A DNA stretch of 64,000 nucleotides from Priestia taiwanensis (GTDB lineage Bacteria; Bacillota; Bacilli; Bacillales; Bacillaceae_G). The notes under the pieces were generated by a model. It did not search any database. It worked only from the letters and a program-made list of their open reading frames with translations, and was not told where the DNA came from. The DNA is taken from the NCBI RefSeq assembly GCF_014638355.1, contig NZ_BMFK01000001.1, positions 2,185,160-2,249,159 on the forward strand. The letters run 5' to 3'. The position numbers and the translations under genes were made by a program. This document shows, in pieces, positions 10,254 through 18,908 of this stretch (its first letter is position 1; each line of letters opens with the position of its first letter).

Positions 10254-10294
10254 AAAATGCGGACGTCCATTTCATTTGGACATCCGCATTTTTG
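10254..10294 (+). terminator. rho-independent terminator after the thermonuclease gene
   Basis: Stem AAAATGCGGACGTCCA / TGGACATCCGCATTTT with a short loop and T-rich tail. It also lies downstream of the small minus-strand gene at 10326-10475 and could serve both. Confidence 0.88.
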
Positions 10295-10325
10295 TTTTTA
10301 TCAATCGAACCAGACAAGTATAAAC

Positions 10326-10475
10326 TTATTTCTTTAACAACTTTCTTACGGCGTTGAACGCTGATTTTTTTCCTTTATGTTTGAGCATACGTTTCGCTGA
10401 TTTTCTCCCTCGTATTAGTTGAACGATTGTTAGAACTTTAACAACTACTTTTAATACTTTGATGACTTTGTTCAC
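10326..10475 (-). CDS. 49-residue cationic small protein
   Basis: Reading begins at GTG 10475, nine bases after a GGGAG ribosome site. The 49-residue product has a short hydrophobic Val/Ile/Leu stretch (about residues 2-21) followed by a strongly basic tail full of Lys and Arg (KSAKRMLKHKGKK) and no acidic residues. It could be a small membrane- or nucleic-acid-binding protein; no family was recognised. It is too short for routine gene finding but has a clear ribosome site and a shared downstream terminator. Confidence 0.6.
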   Translation of the reverse strand: MNKVIKVLKVVVKVLTIVQLIRGRKSAKRMLKHKGKKSAFNAVRKLLKK

Positions 10476-10666
10476 TTATCATCGCTCCCATCTTTTTCTT
10501 CTAGTATTCCCTAATGAGACTGTTATTTTCATTATATAATGAAACAATGAAAAGCGATATTTCTACATACCAATTTATACAAATATAGAAGGAACATATG
10601 CAGAATCTCCTATTTTGATATACAATAAAACTAGCGAAATAAGCACGTGTTTGTAGGAGGACTATA

Positions 10667-11566
10667 ATGAATAGTTTTATCGTCATGCAAGGAGAAACAT
10701 ATCAAGAAGAGAAAGAATTAGGAGTTATTCGCTCACCGCAGCGAGACAAAGGGGATAATGTACCTCATTCATGGAAACGAATGACGGAAGTAAAAAAAGA
10801 CGATCAACTCTTTCACTATGTGAGAGGAGAAATTGTCGCAATTAGTATTGCCACAGGAGATTGTAGCATAACGACGATGCACAACGAGGAACAAGGATAT
10901 ATCATACCACTAACCTATTATGAGCTAGAATACCCGATTAATATAGAAGAAAAATTCGATAGCATCTTACCACTTTTACCTGTTAAGTATTCAGCCTTCA
11001 AACCAAATGCACACGGAAACTCTGGCTACTTATACCCATGTAATGATGAACTAGCCATTACATTAATCGAGTTCATTAGTGATCTACATATTTACTACGT
11101 AGAGGAAGAACAACTAGAACTATCGGTAGACGAAGTCAAATTAACAGAACGAAATGTGTTGATTCCTATCCTCGCTGAAATAGAATCAACTGTAAAAACA
11201 AAAATCCGCTTAGAACAACAAAAATACAGAAAAGCTGTTATGCCCCTATGGCACAATAAGTGTGCCTTATGCAATATTGAATTACCATCCTTACTAAAAG
11301 CAAGCTATGCAAAACCGTGGAAAGATAGTACAAATGAAGAACGCAGCAACCCACATAATGGACTCTTACTTTGTCATAACCACGACGCCTTATATAAAGA
11401 AGGATTCATTACCTTGGATGGTCAAGGACGTCTGCACATTTCTTCTACGATGAAAGAAGAAGATTACACGATGTACGGATTAGCACCAAAAATGAAAATC
11501 AAACTTCATGCGGAGAATAAGCCATATGTGAAATGGCATAAGAAACATATTTTCCAAACGAACTAA
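10667..11566 (+). CDS. HNH endonuclease-domain protein
   Basis: A 299-residue protein with a C-terminal HNH nuclease fold. In the C-terminal third are a zinc-type pair CALCNIE, the motif SYAKPWKD, an Asn-Pro-His-Asn turn and LLCHNHDALYKEG, a pattern like HNH_2 domains in putative restriction-type endonucleases. The first ~170 residues have no recognised domain and may be a sensor or specificity module. A strong AGGAGG site lies 8 bases before the ATG and a terminator follows. No methyltransferase or other restriction partner is nearby, so it stands alone. Confidence 0.85.
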   Translation: MNSFIVMQGETYQEEKELGVIRSPQRDKGDNVPHSWKRMTEVKKDDQLFHYVRGEIVAISIATGDCSITTMHNEEQGYIIPLTYYELEYPINIEEKFDSILPLLPVKYSAFKPNAHGNSGYLYPCNDELAITLIEFISDLHIYYVEEEQLELSVDEVKLTERNVLIPILAEIESTVKTKIRLEQQKYRKAVMPLWHNKCALCNIELPSLLKASYAKPWKDSTNEERSNPHNGLLLCHNHDALYKEGFITLDGQGRLHISSTMKEEDYTMYGLAPKMKIKLHAENKPYVKWHKKHIFQTN

Positions 11567-11571
11567 CCCTT

Positions 11572-11610
11572 GCTGGCAACTGTTCCATGAACAGTTACCA
11601 GCTTTTATTT
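11572..11610 (+). terminator. rho-independent terminator after the HNH gene
   Basis: A 14-bp stem, GCTGGCAACTGTTC / GAACAGTTACCAGC, with a 3-base loop and a TTTTATTT tail. Confidence 0.88.
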
Positions 11611-11748
11611 CTCCTTAAAAACAGGATTTTGATAGTTGTCTATTAATTCGATTTCGCTATTATCGCAACACTAATTCAGCAACGTTGTCACTCATAGAAC
11701 TAACATATAAACCAACAGATGAGATTTTGTCTCTATATAGAGATTCCT

Positions 11749-11786
11749 AGGTAGAAGAAAGATATAGAAGCACCTTTCTTCTACCT
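11749..11786 (-). terminator. hairpin overlapping the comK stop codon
   Basis: Perfect 13-bp arms AGGTAGAAGAAAG / CTTTCTTCTACCT with a 12-base loop. The inner arm overlaps the last bases of comK. There is no T-tract directly after it, so it may act in mRNA stability rather than termination. A TCTCTATATAGAGA palindrome lies at 11730-11743. Confidence 0.5.
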
Positions 11787-12381
11787 ACTTTTCACCTTCA
11801 TCCTCCTCTTCAAAAGTTGAAGATGCTTTCTTCTTTCTTTTTAAATAATCGCCTAATTCGTCTTCTTTCACCATATTAAACTCACGAAGAAGTGGGGCCG
11901 ACTGGCGATCATGAAAAGCTGCTCGTAGTTGACCTGTGCGGAATAATTGATTTTCAAATGAACCGAGTGACAAATCGAGCTCGATGCACTGACTATTTAT
12001 AAATGTCACACGTGTATATTGCTTTGGTGTATAGACACAATGTTTCACATGGACGTGAGAGATCCATGCACATTCTTTCCTTGTTGCAGACGTAGTCGGA
12101 AAGAAGAACAAATTCTTGGATGCACTAATCGCAATTGGTGACTTATGTGTTACTCCAATTAGTGCCTTCGTTCCTTCCGTTCTTCCTTTGAAACTAGAAC
12201 CGAAATATGTACAGCTTTTCTTCACAATATCCGTTGGTTTTTGTGCGACGTAAAATTCATTATTCATTTCTAAGACTCGAGATACGAGGGTGTTCTCTAG
12301 TGCGTATTCTGGAAGTATGGCTATCGTATGGGAATTAATCTCGTACTCATCCAAAAATTTTGTTACAGCTTGAGCTTTCAT
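11785..12381 (-). CDS. comK: competence transcription factor ComK
   Basis: Master activator of genetic competence genes. The 198-residue protein shows the ComK signature blocks SCTYFGSSFKGR and CAWISHVHVKH and the later SFENQLFRTGQLR. The C-terminal tail is acidic and charged (EEEDEG). RBS GGGGG lies 7 bases before the ATG. Upstream are two approximate AAAA/TTTT pairs with 6- and 9-base spacers (12504-12517 and 12480-12496), so no exact AAAA-N5-TTTT K-box was found. A TATACTAGTATA palindrome lies at 12421-12432. Position next to the yhf genes matches B. subtilis comK. Confidence 0.95.
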   Translation of the reverse strand: MKAQAVTKFLDEYEINSHTIAILPEYALENTLVSRVLEMNNEFYVAQKPTDIVKKSCTYFGSSFKGRTEGTKALIGVTHKSPIAISASKNLFFFPTTSATRKECAWISHVHVKHCVYTPKQYTRVTFINSQCIELDLSLGSFENQLFRTGQLRAAFHDRQSAPLLREFNMVKEDELGDYLKRKKKASSTFEEEDEGEK

Positions 12382-12420
12382 TCAATTTCCCCCTGTACAA
12401 TTTTTAGTAGATTAGACAAA

Positions 12421-12432
12421 TATACTAGTATA
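12421..12432. promoter_or_regulatory. TATACTAGTATA palindrome upstream of comK
   Basis: A 12-bp perfect palindrome in the comK leader or promoter, sharing its core with the longer palindrome upstream of the thermonuclease gene. Its role is unknown. Confidence 0.35.
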
Positions 12433-12569
12433 CATGTAAATAGTACCACTACATTCCCCTATGTAACTAGACACTTCACAAAACGTTCGGAATTTTATGG
12501 TAAAAAAGATACATTTTAGGTATATTTTTTAAAAATATATGTACTTCTTTCATTTTCTCCTATCAGCCA

Positions 12570-12613
12570 AAACAGCCCCACCAAGTCGTGGGGGCGACTT
12601 GGTGGGGCTGTTT
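12570..12613 (-). terminator. strong terminator after aceA
   Basis: A 19-bp perfect stem, AAACAGCCCCACCAAGTCG and its complement, with a 6-base G-rich loop. T residues follow on the minus strand. It lies 12 bases beyond the aceA stop. Confidence 0.9.
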
Positions 12614-12624
12614 CTTTCTACCTC

Positions 12625-13902
12625 TTATTTTGTAAACTGCGCTTCTTCTGTGGAACCTTTTAACGCAGTAGTAGAAGATTTTCCACCTGATACGATTTGT
12701 GCAACTTCATCGAAGTATCCTGTTCCTACTTCACGTTGGTGACGTGTAGCAGTATACCCATTTACTTCGCTTGCGAATTCTGCTTGTTGTAACTCCGAGT
12801 ATGCTGCCATACCGCGCTCTTTGTAGCCTCTCGCTAATTCGAACATGCTGTGGTTTAACGCATGGAAACCGGCTAACGTTACGAATTGGAACTTGTAACC
12901 TAGCTTACCAAGCTCTTGTTGGTACGTCGCAATCTCTTCATCGCTTAATTTCTTCTTCCAGTTGAATGAAGGTGAACAGTTATATGCTAACAATTTGTTC
13001 GGATATTTCTCATGAATTGCGTCAGCAAAACGTTTCGCATCTTCTAAATTCGGCTCAGATGTTTCACACCAAATAAGGTCTGCATACGGAGCATACGCCA
13101 ATCCACGTGCAATCGCCTGATCTAGACCCGCTTTCGTACGGAAGAACCCTTCTGTCGTACGCTCTCCTGTAATAAATTCTTGATCTACTGGATCGATGTC
13201 GCTCGTGATCAAATCTGCTGCATCTGCATCTGTACGTGCGATAAGAAGTGTTGGTGTTCCCATTACGTCTGCCGCTAAGCGAGCTGCGATTAAGTTGCGT
13301 ACTGCTGTTTGCGTTGGAAGCAATACTTTTCCACCTAAGTGACCACATTTTTTCTCTGACGATAACTGATCTTCTAAATGCACACCAGAAGCTCCTGCTT
13401 CAATCATGCCTTTCATCAATTCAAATACGTTCAACTGTCCACCAAACCCAGCTTCTGCATCCGCTACGATTGGTACGAAGTAATCAATTTCTTCGCTTCC
13501 TTCCGAATACTGAATTTGATCTGCACGTTGAAGTGCTTGGTTAATACGTTTTACAACACTCGGCACGCTATTCGCTGGATATAGGCTTTGATCAGGATAC
13601 ATATTGCCTGAAAGGTTCGCATCTGCCGCTACTTGCCAACCACTCAAGTAAATTGCTTTTAATCCTGCTTTTACTTGTTGCATCGCTTGGTTACCTGTTA
13701 GAGCACCTAATGCGTGTACATAGTCTTCTGTATGAAGTAAGTTCCATAACTTCTCTGCACCGCGGCGAGCTAATGTATGTTCCATATCGATTGATCCACG
13801 TAGGCGAATTACATCCTCCGCTGAATATGGACGTTCAATTCCTTTCCATCTCGTATCAAGTTCCCAGCTCTCTTGTAATTGTTGAATACGCTCATTTCTC
13901 AT
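12625..13902 (-). CDS. aceA: isocitrate lyase
   Basis: Cleaves isocitrate to succinate and glyoxylate, the first step of the glyoxylate shunt for growth on acetate or fatty acids. At 425 residues it is the standard bacterial short form. The active-site motif KKCGH is near residue 186. Substrate- and Mg-binding segments such as [13 protein letters not shown] and [12 protein letters not shown] are intact, as is [23 protein letters not shown] precedes the ATG. It follows aceB by 30 bases and is probably co-transcribed with it. Confidence 0.97.
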   Translation of the reverse strand: MRNERIQQLQESWELDTRWKGIERPYSAEDVIRLRGSIDMEHTLARRGAEKLWNLLHTEDYVHALGALTGNQAMQQVKAGLKAIYLSGWQVAADANLSGNMYPDQSLYPANSVPSVVKRINQALQRADQIQYSEGSEEIDYFVPIVADAEAGFGGQLNVFELMKGMIEAGASGVHLEDQLSSEKKCGHLGGKVLLPTQTAVRNLIAARLAADVMGTPTLLIARTDADAADLITSDIDPVDQEFITGERTTEGFFRTKAGLDQAIARGLAYAPYADLIWCETSEPNLEDAKRFADAIHEKYPNKLLAYNCSPSFNWKKKLSDEEIATYQQELGKLGYKFQFVTLAGFHALNHSMFELARGYKERGMAAYSELQQAEFASEVNGYTATRHQREVGTGYFDEVAQIVSGGKSSTTALKGSTEEAQFTK

Positions 13903-13932
13903 TTCTTCTATCCCCTTTTATTAAAATTTCAA

Positions 13933-15516
13933 TCATAGTTTCTCGTAACCTGGTAATGTTAAAAACTCACAAAATTGATCACTCTCAATAAGTTGTGTAA
14001 ACATCTGTGCAGCCTCATCGAATTTTCCCTTAGTATATGCATCTGCCCCTATGTGCTGTTCAATCTTTCTTACTTCTTCTTCTTGTATCGTTTGTACTAA
14101 TTCATGCGTAATATTCCGTCCATCCATTAATACACCTTTTGGATGACGAATCCACTGCCACACTTGTGCACGTGAAATTTCAGCTGTCGCTGCATCTTCC
14201 ATTAAGTTGAAGATTGGCACCGCACCACGCCCTCGTAGCCATGATTCGATATATTGAATAGCTACTGTAATATTTGTTCGTAAACCTTGCTCGGTAATGT
14301 TTCCTTCTGGAATTTGTAGTAGATGTTGTGATGTGATTTTTCGTTCGTATTGTTTGTGGAATTGATTTGGTGTAGGCATGTACTTGTTGAATACTTCCAT
14401 CGCGACTGGAACTAATGCTGGATGTGCTACCCACGTGCCATCGTGGCCGTCGTGTGCTTCACGTTCTTTATCTTGACGCACTTTCTCAAACGCTGCGTTA
14501 TTTGCTTCTTCATCATGTTTAATCGGAATTTGCGCCGCCATTCCTCCCATTGCCGGTGCTTGACGCTTATGGCATGTCTGAATAGCTAACAGTGAATACG
14601 CTCGCATGCACGGCACCATCATTGTCACTTCCGAGCGGTCTGGGAACAGCACAGTTGGATGCTGATGGAACGTCTTAATGAAACTGAAGATATAATCCCA
14701 ACGCCCGCAATTAAGACCAGCCGAATGTTCTTTTAATTCATATAGAATCTCATCCATCTCAAATGCCACCCAAATTGTTTCAATTAAAACAGTTGCTTTA
14801 ATTGTCCCTTGTGGAATGTTCAATTCGTTCTGTGCAAACACAAAAACATCATTCCATAGGCGAGCTTCCAAATGACTCTCTAATTTTGGTAAATAGAAGT
14901 AAGGTCCACTTCCTTTTTCAAGCAATGCTTTTGCGTTATGGAAGAAATAAAGACCGAAATCGAAAAAGCTACCAGACATTTGTTTCCCGTCAATCACGAT
15001 ATGTTTCTCATTCAAATGAAGGCCTCGCGGACGAACAATCAGCGCTGCCTGCTTTTCATTGAGTGTATACTTTTTTCCTTTTTCTTCGTGTTCGATTGTC
15101 CCGTTTACCGCATCACGTAGATGAAGTTGTCCTTCCACTACATTCGACCATGTCGGTGAAGTCGAATCTTCAAAGTCAGCCATAAATAATTTAGCACCTG
15201 AATTCAGCGCGTTAATAATCATTTTGCGGTCAACTGGACCTGTAATTTCTACTCTACGGTCATGGAGTTCTGCCGGAAGCTTGTTGATTGTCCAATCCCC
15301 GTTCCGAATATGTTCTGTTTCTGGCAAGAAGTGCGGTGTATCCCCCTCATGAATTGTTGCCATACGCTCTTGACGCCATTCAAGTAGCTGTTGACGCTGA
15401 GGTTCAAATTGTTGATGCAATTTTTTCAAGAACATCAACGCTTCTTCGCTCAATATTTCATGATAGGTCTCCTTCATCTCTGCCATAACATCTAGCTGTA
15501 CGATTTCCATTGTCAT
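13933..15516 (-). CDS. aceB: malate synthase A
   Basis: Condenses glyoxylate with acetyl-CoA to malate. The 527 residues match malate synthase A. Visible blocks include IVRPRGLHLNEKH, the catalytic-region FYLPKLESHLEARLW and the TIM-barrel segment GTIKATVLIETI. The ATG at 15516 has AAGGA 8 bases upstream; a second ATG two codons later is possible. First gene of the aceB-aceA operon. Its promoter lies at 15567-15595, and a TTATAAAACAGT element lies in the leader. Confidence 0.97.
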   Translation of the reverse strand: MTMEIVQLDVMAEMKETYHEILSEEALMFLKKLHQQFEPQRQQLLEWRQERMATIHEGDTPHFLPETEHIRNGDWTINKLPAELHDRRVEITGPVDRKMIINALNSGAKLFMADFEDSTSPTWSNVVEGQLHLRDAVNGTIEHEEKGKKYTLNEKQAALIVRPRGLHLNEKHIVIDGKQMSGSFFDFGLYFFHNAKALLEKGSGPYFYLPKLESHLEARLWNDVFVFAQNELNIPQGTIKATVLIETIWVAFEMDEILYELKEHSAGLNCGRWDYIFSFIKTFHQHPTVLFPDRSEVTMMVPCMRAYSLLAIQTCHKRQAPAMGGMAAQIPIKHDEEANNAAFEKVRQDKEREAHDGHDGTWVAHPALVPVAMEVFNKYMPTPNQFHKQYERKITSQHLLQIPEGNITEQGLRTNITVAIQYIESWLRGRGAVPIFNLMEDAATAEISRAQVWQWIRHPKGVLMDGRNITHELVQTIQEEEVRKIEQHIGADAYTKGKFDEAAQMFTQLIESDQFCEFLTLPGYEKL

Positions 15517-15534
15517 ACGCTCATTCCTTTCGTG

Positions 15535-15549
15535 TTATAAAACAGTTTT
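15535..15549 (-). promoter_or_regulatory. TTATAAAACAGTTTT element in the aceB leader
   Basis: Between the predicted aceB transcription start and its ribosome site lies TTATAAAACAGTTTT, whose AAAACAGTTTT part is palindromic except at its centre. The same TTATAAAACAGT occurs at the yhfH promoter, paired with its inverse. A repressor site is plausible; no factor is assigned. Confidence 0.4.
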
Positions 15550-15566
15550 GAAAACCTTATACATAT

Positions 15567-15595
15567 TATATAACAGAATATTCCGAATGTTTCAA
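15567..15595 (-). promoter_or_regulatory. sigma-A-type promoter for aceBA
   Basis: On the minus strand TTGAAA (15595-15590), a 17-base spacer and TATATA (15572-15567), about 50 bases before the aceB start. Confidence 0.65.
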
Positions 15596-15616
15596 CCCAT
15601 TTTTTTGAAATTAAAC

Positions 15617-15658
15617 GAAAAAAGAAAGAATGATGTCTGCCATACATTCCTTCTTTTC
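15617..15658 (-). terminator. terminator after the M48 protease gene
   Basis: On the minus strand, AAAAGAAGGAATG pairs with CATTCTTTCTTTT with one mismatch, followed by a T-run. It lies between the M48 gene and aceB's promoter. Confidence 0.6.
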
Positions 15659-15722
15659 CTTTATTTTGCTGTAACAACAGCCACTTTACAGAACTTCTGG
15701 CTATTTCAGTAATCCCCATATA

Positions 15723-16997
15723 TCATCTATCTATCTTTCCATCATAGCTTTCCAAAAATAAAATGCGCTCTACTATTGCCGGATGTGTATGACGGAAAAT
15801 TTTCACAAGCATTGGTGGATCTACTTCATTTAATCCTGTCTTCGCTAACGTTTGGAATGCTTTTACCGCGGATTCATTATCCTTCGTCATCTCAATCGCA
15901 TACGTATCTGCTTGGCGCTCTTCATATCTTGATACATAATTCGTGAATGGACTTATCACAAAGGAAAACAACGAAAATAGTAGCAATAAGAGTGGTATAA
16001 CTGCAAATGAACCCTTTCCTTCCACTCGCATCATCTTACCAAACCGTCGTTGAATAAAACTCACTAACTTATACACAACAAAGAAGCCAACTAAAGAAAC
16101 ACCAAGCCCTAATCCAATTCCCCAATAAATATGTTTCTTCACATAATGTGCCATCTCATGCGCCATAATAAACAATACTTCGTTCTCGCCTAATTTCTCC
16201 AGTGTCGTATCCCACAACACAATACGTGAATTCGAACCTATTCCTGTTACATATGCATTTAACGCGGTCGTTTTTTCTGACATGTTCACCTCATACACAT
16301 GATTTGCAGGAATATCTGCTTTCTCTGCCATTTCCAAAATTCGCTCTTCTAACTGCTTATTTTGAAGTGGCCTAAATTCATGATACAGCGGATCTAGCAA
16401 GACTGGCTGTACAAACGTTAGAAAGAGTGTAAGCGGAACCGTCATACACCACGCATATATCCACCAACGGCGCTTGCTTTTCTTCATTAACAACAGGAGT
16501 ACGTGCATTGCGACAAACATCATGATGAAGTTCACCCAGAAATCAATCGTCATATCTTTCATCCAACTTGAAAAAGATTGCACGGAAATATGGTACGCCT
16601 TCGATAATTGATAACTAACAAAGCGAAATGGAAAGATGAGAAGAAACATGGAGATAGAAAAATAAAAAAAGTAAATAAAAAACTGTACGAAACGCTTCGA
16701 CGTGATCGCTTTTGCCCACTGCTCGAACTTACTTGACACACCAAGGACCATAAATAAAAACAATACAATCCATTCAAATGGTGTCCCTAAAAAAAATAGA
16801 AAATTTTTAACACTTGAATATTCTTCACTCAGAACAAGCTCTCGTGCATTCATAAATGTTGTTGGATCTGCACTCGTTCCTTTGTATTCAACAGGAATTC
16901 CGATATCTGATCCAGTGAAGAAATATATGTACATACTAACACCAAACAACACATACAAAAGAATCGTTATATTCACAATCCTTCTCATTCTACACAA
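15723..16997 (-). CDS. yhfN: M48 family membrane metalloprotease, Ste24-like
   Basis: A 424-residue membrane zinc protease of the CAAX-prenyl-protease (Ste24) type, equivalent in position and length to B. subtilis YhfN. The zinc motif is HEMAHYVKKH; the downstream glutamate ligand probably lies in YEERQADTYA. Several hydrophobic segments precede and follow the active site, as in the family with an N-terminal M48_N domain. It probably performs membrane protein quality control. The start could also be the ATG three codons later. It is followed by its own terminator. Confidence 0.9.
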   Translation of the reverse strand: MCRMRRIVNITILLYVLFGVSMYIYFFTGSDIGIPVEYKGTSADPTTFMNARELVLSEEYSSVKNFLFFLGTPFEWIVLFLFMVLGVSSKFEQWAKAITSKRFVQFFIYFFYFSISMFLLIFPFRFVSYQLSKAYHISVQSFSSWMKDMTIDFWVNFIMMFVAMHVLLLLMKKSKRRWWIYAWCMTVPLTLFLTFVQPVLLDPLYHEFRPLQNKQLEERILEMAEKADIPANHVYEVNMSEKTTALNAYVTGIGSNSRIVLWDTTLEKLGENEVLFIMAHEMAHYVKKHIYWGIGLGLGVSLVGFFVVYKLVSFIQRRFGKMMRVEGKGSFAVIPLLLLLFSLFSFVISPFTNYVSRYEERQADTYAIEMTKDNESAVKAFQTLAKTGLNEVDPPMLVKIFRHTHPAIVERILFLESYDGKIDR

Positions 16998-17073
16998 CTC
17001 CTTCTACGAAAACTCATGCTCGTACTATAAGTGTAGTAGCCAAGCTACGAAAGTAGAACGCTCTCTTCACAAG

Positions 17074-17114
17074 AAAAAACAGCCCACAAAGTCAAAGCGA
17101 CTTCATGAACTGTT
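17074..17114 (-). terminator. terminator after the acyl-CoA ligase gene
   Basis: Transcribed from the minus strand, the RNA forms an unbroken 16-bp stem (17114-17099 with 17093-17078) using several G-U pairs, with a 5-base loop and a TTTTTTCTT tail. Confidence 0.85.
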
Positions 17115-17119
17115 CCTCA

Positions 17120-18649
17120 TTAGCTTGTTACGGCTTGACGAAGGGCACGACGCAAAATCTTACCAGTCGTATTCTTCGGCAATTCCTCTAAAAATTCAAT
17201 TTTTGATGGTACTTTGTATACCGCTAAATGTTGCTTACAGTATGCAATAATATCTGCTTCGTTTAACGATTTATCCTTCACTACGATGAAACATTTTACA
17301 ATTTCTCCGTAGTTCTCATCTGGTTGACCAATAACAGCAGCTTCCACAATTTCCTCATGGTTATATAATACTTCTTCTACTTCACGTGGATATACATTGT
17401 ATCCACCTACAAGTACCATGTCTTTTTTGCGATCGACAATATAGAAATAGCCTTCTTCATCTTGCTTCGCTAAATCCCCTGTGTATAACCAACCGTCACG
17501 GAGCGCTTGATTCGTATCTTCTGGCATCTTGTAGTAGCCCTTCATAACGTTTGGACCTCGAACGATTAACTCGCCTACTTCACCAACTGGTACTTCTTCG
17601 CCGAGCTCATCTACTACTTTGTTTTCCACGTTTAATACGCTTGTCCCAATTGATCCTGGCTTCCGTGGGCGATCTAATGGATTGAAACACGTCACAGGTG
17701 ATGCTTCTGATAAGCCAAATCCTTCTGATACAGCTACACCAAACTTCTTCTCGAAGCTATGAAGAAGTGCAACTGGCATGGAAGCTCCACCTGAAATACA
17801 TAAGTGTAGTGATTGCAAATGCTCTACTTGGCCCCCTGAATATTGGAATAAGAAATTATACATCGTTGGTACACCTGCAAATACAGTTGCCTTGTACTTA
17901 TTCGTTACACGGAATACTTCAGCAGGACTGAACTTCGGCATAATAATAACTGTTGCACCGCAAAGAATCGGCGCATTTAACGACACCGTTAAGCAGAACA
18001 CATGAAACATTGGAAGTGCTGCGATAACTTTATCATCTTGTGAATATTGCAAGTAAGTACCTACATCACGGGCATTACTGAAGATATTCTTATGCGTCAA
18101 CATTGCACCTTTTGGTTTTCCTGTTGTACCTGATGTATACAAGATAACAGCTACATCCTCTTCATCTAGTTCTACATCATGAACAATATTTTCGCCTGTC
18201 ATAATAAGTTGCATAAACGATTTCATTTTTTCGTGTTGGATTGGACTTTGTTGAGGTTGTGTTTCACATAAAATAACGTGTTCGATTAATGGTAGGAGTT
18301 GGATTAATTGCTGCATCTGTGGCTGGAATATATCTAGTGTAATAATGGCTTTCACATCACCGTTCTCTAATATGTAGCGTATTTCATCTGAGGTGTAGAG
18401 CGGGTTAACAGGAATTACTGTTGCCCCGATTCTGAGTGCACCGTGCATTCCGATTACGAAATGTGGTGTATTTCCAAGAATAAGGGCAATATGATCCCCT
18501 TTCTTGATTCCTAGTTTCACTAGAGAATCTGCAAATCTGTTAATGTTCTCTTCTAGTTGGCTGTACGTCGTCTCTTGATCCATGAAAATATATGCGGGAC
18601 GGTCAGGATACTGCTTTGCTACTGCTGAAAATTGATGAACAACATTCAT
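17120..18649 (-). CDS. lcfB: long-chain fatty acid-CoA ligase
   Basis: Activates fatty acids to acyl-CoA with ATP. The 509-residue protein has the AMP-binding P-loop LYTSGTTGKPKGAMLTH, the A5 block GFGLSEASPV, the A7 block YTGDLAKQDEEG, the hinge VDRKKDMVLVGGYNVYP, and the catalytic lysine motif NTTGKILRR at the C-terminus. It corresponds to B. subtilis YhfL/LcfB by position. A strong AGGAGG ribosome site precedes the ATG. Confidence 0.93.
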   Translation of the reverse strand: MNVVHQFSAVAKQYPDRPAYIFMDQETTYSQLEENINRFADSLVKLGIKKGDHIALILGNTPHFVIGMHGALRIGATVIPVNPLYTSDEIRYILENGDVKAIITLDIFQPQMQQLIQLLPLIEHVILCETQPQQSPIQHEKMKSFMQLIMTGENIVHDVELDEEDVAVILYTSGTTGKPKGAMLTHKNIFSNARDVGTYLQYSQDDKVIAALPMFHVFCLTVSLNAPILCGATVIIMPKFSPAEVFRVTNKYKATVFAGVPTMYNFLFQYSGGQVEHLQSLHLCISGGASMPVALLHSFEKKFGVAVSEGFGLSEASPVTCFNPLDRPRKPGSIGTSVLNVENKVVDELGEEVPVGEVGELIVRGPNVMKGYYKMPEDTNQALRDGWLYTGDLAKQDEEGYFYIVDRKKDMVLVGGYNVYPREVEEVLYNHEEIVEAAVIGQPDENYGEIVKCFIVVKDKSLNEADIIAYCKQHLAVYKVPSKIEFLEELPKNTTGKILRRALRQAVTS

Positions 18650-18862
18650 TCAAACAAGCCTCCTACTATACAATTCTAAATTTTAAGAATATTAATTACA
18701 ATTATATTCCATCCCGTTTTTTGTCGCAACAACGTGAAAGCGGTAACAAACATTGACCAATCTGCACGAAAAACGCCGTAGCACAACTTGTTTCCATTCT
18801 TTTATTCCTCTTATTAAAAATAACACCATCAACAAATCCGCAAATTGTACATAAATCGTCAC

Positions 18863-18904
18863 AAAAAAATCCCCATGAAGCATTTTTCGCTCCATGAGGA
18901 TTTT
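18863..18904 (-). terminator. terminator after lplJ
   Basis: On the minus strand, AAAATCCTCATGGAGC pairs with GCTTCATGGGGATTTT (G-U pairs allowed), with a 7-base loop and a run of seven T. Confidence 0.9.
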
Positions 18905-18908
18905 CTCA

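Noticed and set aside
15513-15719. 68-residue minus-strand ORF between the M48 gene and aceB
   Set aside because: It runs through the M48 terminator and the aceB promoter and has no ribosome site or conserved-looking sequence.
18692-18895. 67-residue minus-strand ORF after lplJ
   Set aside because: It begins within the lplJ terminator hairpin and has no ribosome site.
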